A stretch of DNA of 64,000 bases, taken from contig NZ_JAUXMX010000026.1 in NCBI RefSeq assembly GCF_030683065.1, positions 1 through 64,000 of the forward strand, given 5' to 3'. This DNA is from Pseudomonas sp. (GTDB lineage: Bacteria > Pseudomonadota > Gammaproteobacteria > Pseudomonadales > Pseudomonadaceae). Positions 59,242-64,000 of this stretch are shown here, piece by piece. The notes under the pieces are model-generated. The model had not been told where the DNA came from and did not search any database. It worked only from the letters and a program-made list of their open reading frames with translations. The position numbers and the translations under genes were made by a program. Every line of letters begins with the position of its first letter. The stretch's first letter is position 1.

Positions 59242-60525
59242 ATGCCAGAAAACTGGTACAAATCTCGGGGCTATCTGCACTTTGATCGCCCGATCAATCA
59301 GGCAGCGGCGCTAGACATAGTATTAAGCGCTAAGACTGTTTCTAAGCATGCCTTTTACCCGTTCATTCGCTATATCACCAAAACACAAAAAGTGTTTTTT
59401 GATAAAGGCCTCGGCAGGGTTACCAAAAAAGACCTGAAAGAACGGCCAATTTCATACGCCGCACACGTCGACAGCCATATTTATTCGTACTACTGCGAGC
59501 TACTGAACCAGGCCTACGAGGACCATCTGGCAAAGGTACCTTGGTCGTCTGCAATTCTGGCGTTCAGAGCGCTCAAGAAAAGCAATATCGATTTTGCTCG
59601 CGATGCCTTCCTGGATATTGCGGTGCGGGACTCCTGCTGCGTCATCGCCATCGACATCAAGGGCTTCTTTGACAACCTAGACCATGCGCAGCTGAAAAAT
59701 GCCTGGCAGGCGCTCCTAGATACCAGCCAGTTGCCCGACGATCACTACGCAGTGTATCGATCCCTCACCAAGTATGCGTTCGTCTACAGGGATCAAGTCT
59801 ACGAGGCGCTAGGGCTCTCCAAGAACAACCCCAAGCGAGGCCGCAAGAGAATTTGCGAGCCCCATGAGTTCCGGGCCAGGGTTCGTGATGGCGGTCTGAT
59901 TGAAACCAACAAGGACAAAAAGGGTATCCCCCAAGGCTCCCCGATCAGCGCCATGCTGTCCAATGTGTACATGATGGGCTTCGATGAGCAGATTCATGAT
60001 TATGTTGAATCCTGCGGCGGCTCCTACTATCGGTACTGCGATGATGTGATGCTGACTGTGCCACTGGAGAAGGAAGCAGAGGCCAAGACCCTAGTCGACC
60101 TATGCGTCAATGAGATTGGCTTGGAGATCCAGGCTGCCAAAACGGAAACCTGCAAATTCACACGCTCGGCCAAGGGCTTGAGGTCAGACCGACCGCTGCA
60201 ATATCTGGGATTCATTTTTGATGGGACAAACATTTACCTACGCTCATCGTCATTAGCCCGCTACCAGGACCGTGTAAACAGAGGCATTTGGCTAGCGGGA
60301 AAAGGCATGGACAAGGTCAATGCCAAACGAATTTCCAAGGGGCAATTGCCTCGCTCGATGTTCCTAAAGAAGCTGTATAAGCAGTATTCCTATCTGGGTA
60401 GGAGAAACTTCATCTCTTATGGCTTTAGGGCAGCCAGAATCATGGACTCTCCATCGATCAGAAAGCAGCTCAAGCCGCACTGGAACAGACTCCGCGAACG
60501 CATTTCTGACGCCCAGGGCGAATGA
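59242..60525 (+). CDS. drt2: DRT2 (UG2) defence-associated reverse transcriptase
   Basis: A 427-residue RT. Motif A is CVIAIDIKGFFDNLDH (Asp138), the motif B region is KKGIPQGSPISAMLSNVY (227-243), the catalytic YxDD box is YCDD at 265-268, and the palm ends with LQYLGFIFDG (319-328). The N-terminus PENWYKSRGYLHFDRP and the YCDD variant are what I recall for the UG2/DRT2 group. DRT2 proteins reverse-transcribe an upstream ncRNA by template jumping into a concatemeric cDNA that, on phage infection, becomes an expressed gene causing growth arrest. ATG 59242 (AGGA 10 bp upstream) is preferred over the TTG at 59188, which lies inside the hairpin. Assignment to DRT2 rather than another UG class is from pattern memory. 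Confidence 0.85.
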   Translation: MPENWYKSRGYLHFDRPINQAAALDIVLSAKTVSKHAFYPFIRYITKTQKVFFDKGLGRVTKKDLKERPISYAAHVDSHIYSYYCELLNQAYEDHLAKVPWSSAILAFRALKKSNIDFARDAFLDIAVRDSCCVIAIDIKGFFDNLDHAQLKNAWQALLDTSQLPDDHYAVYRSLTKYAFVYRDQVYEALGLSKNNPKRGRKRICEPHEFRARVRDGGLIETNKDKKGIPQGSPISAMLSNVYMMGFDEQIHDYVESCGGSYYRYCDDVMLTVPLEKEAEAKTLVDLCVNEIGLEIQAAKTETCKFTRSAKGLRSDRPLQYLGFIFDGTNIYLRSSSLARYQDRVNRGIWLAGKGMDKVNAKRISKGQLPRSMFLKKLYKQYSYLGRRNFISYGFRAARIMDSPSIRKQLKPHWNRLRERISDAQGE

Positions 60526-61292
60526 CTGCCTGTTGATGGACGATGCTGAGGGCAGTAAGCCAAACCTAGCCGTAGCTAGAACTCCACGCTCAAACTGCGG
60601 ATGCCCACCGTCTCGCAAAGCCGCCCCAGTGCGGTCAGGCTCGCCCAGGTTCTGATCGGCTACCGGCGCGAGCGCACCGGCAACCAGAAACGACCGAGTC
60701 ACGTACTCAAACTCCAGTAGCCCTAAACTCCCGCGCCGCGCCAGACTCGATCTGTGCCACTAGGGCGTCCTACTCCACCGCTTTTTTCATTTGTTTTGGA
60801 CCCAACTGCCCGCTCTCAGACAGATCAGGCTAGTGTTCGAAATGCGCATCAACCAGCTGGACCACTTCTGGCCGACCAGAGGCCGGGGTGCTGGTGACCA
60901 GGCCTAAGAAGTAGTCACACCAGGCGCGACGTAGATAAGGGAGGCGATTGACCATAACGTCAAATTACACGCAGTGAATAAATCTCAACCACCTGCATTA
61001 GGCCTGAAGAAATATGGCTTCGGCGGAACAAACTGCTTACACATGCCCACAAGTGTGGGCAGTTTGTACGGCGAAATTTGAGGCCGTAAATGCCGACCTT
61101 TGTTCAGCGGCAGGTTAGCTTTCTTCTATTCACAAAGGACCGAAGTCGGAGCGATTGCAGCCAGTCGTAACAGGTAAAAATCGGCCAAGAGCAGCCATTT
61201 ACCTGCTTCCAAAAGATCAGTTGCTTCAGCCTTCGCTTATGCATGCGGCTATCTGTATGATCGTGAAAAACAATGGAAGTAGAGATTAAAAT
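60526..61292. other. non-coding or decayed stretch between DRT2 and the TerY-P genes
   Basis: About 770 bp without an intact gene. On the minus strand from 60955, a continuous frame (MVNRLPYLRRAWCDYFLGL..., then LGPKQMKKAVE and DALVAQIESGAAREF) contains stops at about 60830, 60769 and 60716, so it looks like a decayed gene of unknown family. At 61029-61066 two mutually exclusive hairpins, CAAACTGC/GCAGTTTG and TGCCCACA/TGTGGGCA, share their 3' arm; they could end the RT transcript or act as a switch. Confidence 0.45.
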
Positions 61293-62126
61293 ATGGCGTA
61301 TGAAGCTCAAATCAGCCGCAACAATCCGACCGCTTTCCTTTTCGTAGTTGACCAGTCTGGGTCTATGTCTGACAAGATGTCATCCGGCCGCAGCAAGGCA
61401 GAGTTCGTCGCGGACGCACTGAATCGGGCACTGATGAACCTCGTCACCCGTTGCACAAAATCAGAGGGAGTACGCGACTACTTTGAAGTCGGTGTACTCG
61501 GATATGGTGGGAGAGGTGTTAGTAACGGGTTCTCCGGTGCATTGGGCGGTCAAGTTCTGAATCCGATCTCTGCGTTAGAGCAGAGCCCGTCTCGTATTGA
61601 GGATCGCAAGCGTAAGATGGATGACGGTGCCGGAGGTATCATTGAAACCTCTGTCAAGTTTCCGATCTGGTTCGACCCGACGGCTAGTGGCGGCACGCCC
61701 ATGCGTGAGGCTCTGACTCGGGCGGCTGAAGAGTTGGTCATCTGGTGTGATGCCCATCCAGATTGCTATCCACCAACCATCCTGCATGTGACTGATGGTG
61801 AGTCAACCGATGGGGATCCTGAAGAAATTGCGAGCCATCTGCGTCAAATTCGCACTAACGATGGTGAGGTTCTAATTCTGAACATCCATGTTAGTGCCCT
61901 GGGAAACGACCCTATTCGCTTCCCTTCCTCCGACGCTTCTCTCCCAGACGAATACGCCAAGATGCTATTCCGCATGTCCAGTGCTCTTCCCGAACACTTG
62001 ATTCGCTTTGCTCAGGAAAAGGGGCATACGGTCGGCATTGAGTCACGAGGATTCATGTTTAACGCCGAGGCAGCCGAAATCGTCGACTTCTTCGATATCG
62101 GTACTCGCGCATCCCAGTTGCGCTGA
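61293..62126 (+). CDS. TerY-like von Willebrand factor A domain protein
   Basis: A 277-residue vWA protein, soluble. The MIDAS metal site is complete: VVDQSGSMS (DxSxS, Asp20) near the N-terminus, the Thr in SGGTPMREAL near residue 133, and the Asp in VTDGESTDGD near residue 165. In the TerY-P triad such a vWA protein acts with a PP2C phosphatase and a kinase, probably as a metal-dependent scaffold. The three genes are tightly packed (8-bp gap, then 20-bp overlap). The purine-rich GGAAGTAGAGA lies about 7 bp before the ATG. Confidence 0.85.
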   Translation: MAYEAQISRNNPTAFLFVVDQSGSMSDKMSSGRSKAEFVADALNRALMNLVTRCTKSEGVRDYFEVGVLGYGGRGVSNGFSGALGGQVLNPISALEQSPSRIEDRKRKMDDGAGGIIETSVKFPIWFDPTASGGTPMREALTRAAEELVIWCDAHPDCYPPTILHVTDGESTDGDPEEIASHLRQIRTNDGEVLILNIHVSALGNDPIRFPSSDASLPDEYAKMLFRMSSALPEHLIRFAQEKGHTVGIESRGFMFNAEAAEIVDFFDIGTRASQLR

Positions 62127-62133
62127 TTACCCA

Positions 62134-62886
62134 ATGAAAATAGTGTTCGCAGGAGTTGTTCCGAAAGAACTAACTATTCCAGAATCTAACGAGGACAAGT
62201 TTTCCTTCTCGCATGACGGTCGGCGCCTTGCCTTGTGCGACGGTGCCAGCGAGTCCTTCGATTCCAAGCTTTGGGCCGAGGTGCTATCTACACTCTTTGT
62301 TGATGACCCAAAGGTTGGGTCTGATTGGGTTGCAATAGCTTTACGCAGCTATTCGGCGGTGTATGACCACGGGACAATGTCTTGGTCTAAACAGGCTGCT
62401 TTCGAACGCGGTAGCTTTGCTACGCTGCTAGGGGTTGAGGAGGATAGTACCCATAACTCTGTCGAGATTCTTGCCGTTGGGGACAGTGTGGCTTTGCTAA
62501 TTTCTGGTGGGGAGCTAGTCCAGAGCTGGCCGTACTCAGACCCAGAGTGTTTTAAGCAGAGGCCCAATCTACTTGCAACCGTAAACACTCATAACAACTT
62601 CGTCGGACAATCTGGTTTCTGGACTGAACATGGAAAAACCTTCGATTTAGAGGGTTTAGATAATCCAATCCTTCTATGCATGACCGATGCATTAGGTGAG
62701 TGGGCGCTAAGACAAACTTTGCCGGGAGGAGAAGGCCTAAGTGAGCTGCTTAGCGTTTCATCCGAAGATGAGCTGATCACTTTGGTCGAACGAGAGCGAG
62801 CGGCCAAGCGCATGCGCGTTGACGATTCGACGTTGATCGTCCTTTCTTTCGTGAGGGAGTCGGAAGATGGCCTACCCCTCACTTGA
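62134..62886 (+). CDS. PP2C-family serine/threonine phosphatase of the TerY-P triad
   Basis: A 250-residue PP2C-like protein. Family landmarks in order: NEDKFSFS (first metal Asp), LALCDGASES (the DG motif), RGSFATLLGV, VLAVGDSVALLI-type segment (EILAVGDSVALL) and LLCMTDALGEW, with DDSTLIVL at the end. It would remove phosphate from Ser/Thr of the partner proteins. ATG 62134 gives the PP2C start; a longer in-frame extension overlaps the TerY-like gene and is not protein-like. The stop overlaps the kinase start by 20 bp. Confidence 0.83.
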   Translation: MKIVFAGVVPKELTIPESNEDKFSFSHDGRRLALCDGASESFDSKLWAEVLSTLFVDDPKVGSDWVAIALRSYSAVYDHGTMSWSKQAAFERGSFATLLGVEEDSTHNSVEILAVGDSVALLISGGELVQSWPYSDPECFKQRPNLLATVNTHNNFVGQSGFWTEHGKTFDLEGLDNPILLCMTDALGEWALRQTLPGGEGLSELLSVSSEDELITLVERERAAKRMRVDDSTLIVLSFVRESEDGLPLT

Positions 62887-64000
62887 ACAGTACAACCTAG
62901 CATTTCAGCTCCACTCGAGACTTCTAAGCGATCCCGAGTTGCGAGCAGGTACAGTGGCGACCACTGGATTGGGTTTGCCGCTTGCGATAAGTGGCGGCTT
63001 TGCTCTGACTTACACCATAAATGCCGGCTCAAAAAAATATGCCGTGCGTTGTTTCCACCGGGAGTCCAAGGCCCTAGAGAAAAGGTACGACGCAATTTCG
63101 ACGCGCCTTGCAAGCCTTCACTCTCCCTTTTTCCTAGATTTTCAGTTCCAACCGAAGGGTATCAGCGTCGAAGGGGCCAGCTACCCGATCGTCAAAATGG
63201 CTTGGGCAAGGGGGAAGACACTTGGTGAATTTCTTGAGGACAACAGGCATGATCGGCAAGCCCTCGCAAAGCTATCGTCATCTCTCGTAAAGCTCGCAGC
63301 GTTTCTTGAAAAAGAAAAAATTGCTCATGGCGACTTTCAAACTGGAAACCTCATGGTTTCAGATGGCGGTGCTACCGTCCAGTTGATCGACTACGACGGC
63401 ATGTATGTCGACGGCATCAAAGCTCTTGGGAGCGCTGAGCTTGGCCACGTCAATTTTCAACATCCGCAGAGAAAGTCGGCTAATCCATTTGATCCGACGC
63501 TTGACCGCTTTTCCCTTATCTCTATCTGGCTGGCCCTAAAGGCATTGCAAGAAGATCCATCAATTTGGGATAAAACTAACTCTGAGGTAGATGCTGTTGT
63601 ATTTCGCGCTAATGACTTCAGTGATCCGGGTGCGTCATCTGCTCTCGCCATAGTGTCCTCTCAAAAATCTCTAGAGGTTGACGCCAAAAATTTCGCTGCA
63701 ATCTGTGCATCTCCGATGGTCAACTCTCCCTCGCTGGCCGACTTTATTGCAGGGCAGAGTATCCCTCTCCTTGCCTCGGTTATCAATATTACCGGACTGG
63801 CGCCGGCAGGCAGGTCGAAGCCTGGGTATATTAGTGCATACGAAGTCCTGCCTGCTTTAAATTATGAGGCCTGCTTTCGCCGGGTTGGCGACAAGGTTGA
63901 AGTGATCGGCAAGATTGTTGAAGTAAATTTCAATAAGGCGCGAAATGGCAAGCCATATATCTTTGTCAATTTTGGAAATTGGCGCGGTCGGATCTTTAAG
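62867..64000 (+). CDS. protein kinase with C-terminal OB-like domain, TerY-P triad (incomplete)
   Basis: At least 378 residues, open to the window edge. The kinase fold has a catalytic loop HGDFQTGNLMV (residues about 158-168) and a metal-binding DYDGMY in place of DFG; LGHVNFQHPQR and FDPTLDRFSLISIWLALKAL are the C-lobe. A Gly-rich loop is weak (LGLPLAISGGFALTYTI), as in bud32/RIO-like kinases. From about residue 338, VGDKVEVIGKIVEVNFNKARNGKPYIFVNFGN looks like an OB-fold strand pattern, which suggests nucleic acid binding. In triads of this type, kinase and phosphatase act oppositely on common targets. The true end lies outside the window. Confidence 0.8.
   Translation, partial: MAYPSLEQYNLAFQLHSRLLSDPELRAGTVATTGLGLPLAISGGFALTYTINAGSKKYAVRCFHRESKALEKRYDAISTRLASLHSPFFLDFQFQPKGISVEGASYPIVKMAWARGKTLGEFLEDNRHDRQALAKLSSSLVKLAAFLEKEKIAHGDFQTGNLMVSDGGATVQLIDYDGMYVDGIKALGSAELGHVNFQHPQRKSANPFDPTLDRFSLISIWLALKALQEDPSIWDKTNSEVDAVVFRANDFSDPGASSALAIVSSQKSLEVDAKNFAAICASPMVNSPSLADFIAGQSIPLLASVINITGLAPAGRSKPGYISAYEVLPALNYEACFRRVGDKVEVIGKIVEVNFNKARNGKPYIFVNFGNWRGRIFK

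Overview
The window is a piece of a Pseudomonas chromosome (sensu lato; the gene families and attC type suggest the alcaligenes/mendocina/stutzeri side of the genus). The core half carries ihfA-pheTS-rplT-rpmI-infC-thrS, the pqq/erc cluster, rsmA-lysC-alaS, the aru (arginine succinyltransferase) operon, minCDE and nrdAB. From memory, each block matches a block of P. aeruginosa PAO1 (roughly PA2737-2744, PA2776-2779, PA1985-1992, PA0895-0905, PA3242-3246, PA1155-1158), but here they are joined in a different order, so the window is a rearranged set of conserved segments bounded by two accessory regions.

Left accessory region (1 to about 8.7 kb): the tail of a chromosomal integron cassette array, with attC sites after successive small cassettes (a HEPN-like protein, a nonsense-mutated monooxygenase-like gene, a SOUL haem-binding protein, a membrane protein, a DUF2867 protein, a lipoprotein) and no integron integrase in view. 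An IS110/IS1111-type transposase abuts an attC at the very left edge. An intact IS30-type element, a decayed IS30 relic and a two-gene unit of unknown function follow. The region ends with an excisionase-like gene and a tyrosine integrase beside the 3' end of tRNA-Pro, which marks the chromosomal edge of an integrated element.

Core (8.7 to about 57 kb): translation and IHF operon with tRNA-Pro and tRNA-Val; a PauB-type oxidase with PA2778/PA2779-like genes; ercS-ercA-pqqHEDCBA, which makes the PQQ cofactor and its ethanol-oxidation regulators; two tRNA-Arg, one tRNA-Ser and rsmA (csrA); lysC and alaS; ltaE; the complete aruCFGDB-PA0900-aruE arginine catabolic operon with two ArgR half-sites; a patatin-like phospholipase; lpxL; minCDE; rluA; an RstBA-like two-component system; and class Ia ribonucleotide reductase nrdA/nrdB. 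Intergenic spaces are rich in palindromic repeats of at least four families; one of them has a copy inside the pqqH reading frame.

Right accessory region (57.2 kb to the edge): a defence island. It has a MITE-like inverted-repeat element, a frameshifted SMC-like AAA ATPase, a DRT2-type defence reverse transcriptase preceded by about 450 bp of highly structured, apparently untranslated DNA (the expected template ncRNA), a decayed stretch, then a von Willebrand A / PP2C phosphatase / protein kinase triad of TerY-P type whose kinase runs off the window. The DRT2 leader is the most interesting element: it carries consecutive hairpins, a direct repeat and one unusually long stop-free frame, which fits a rolling-circle reverse-transcription template that makes a concatemeric (neo-type) gene.
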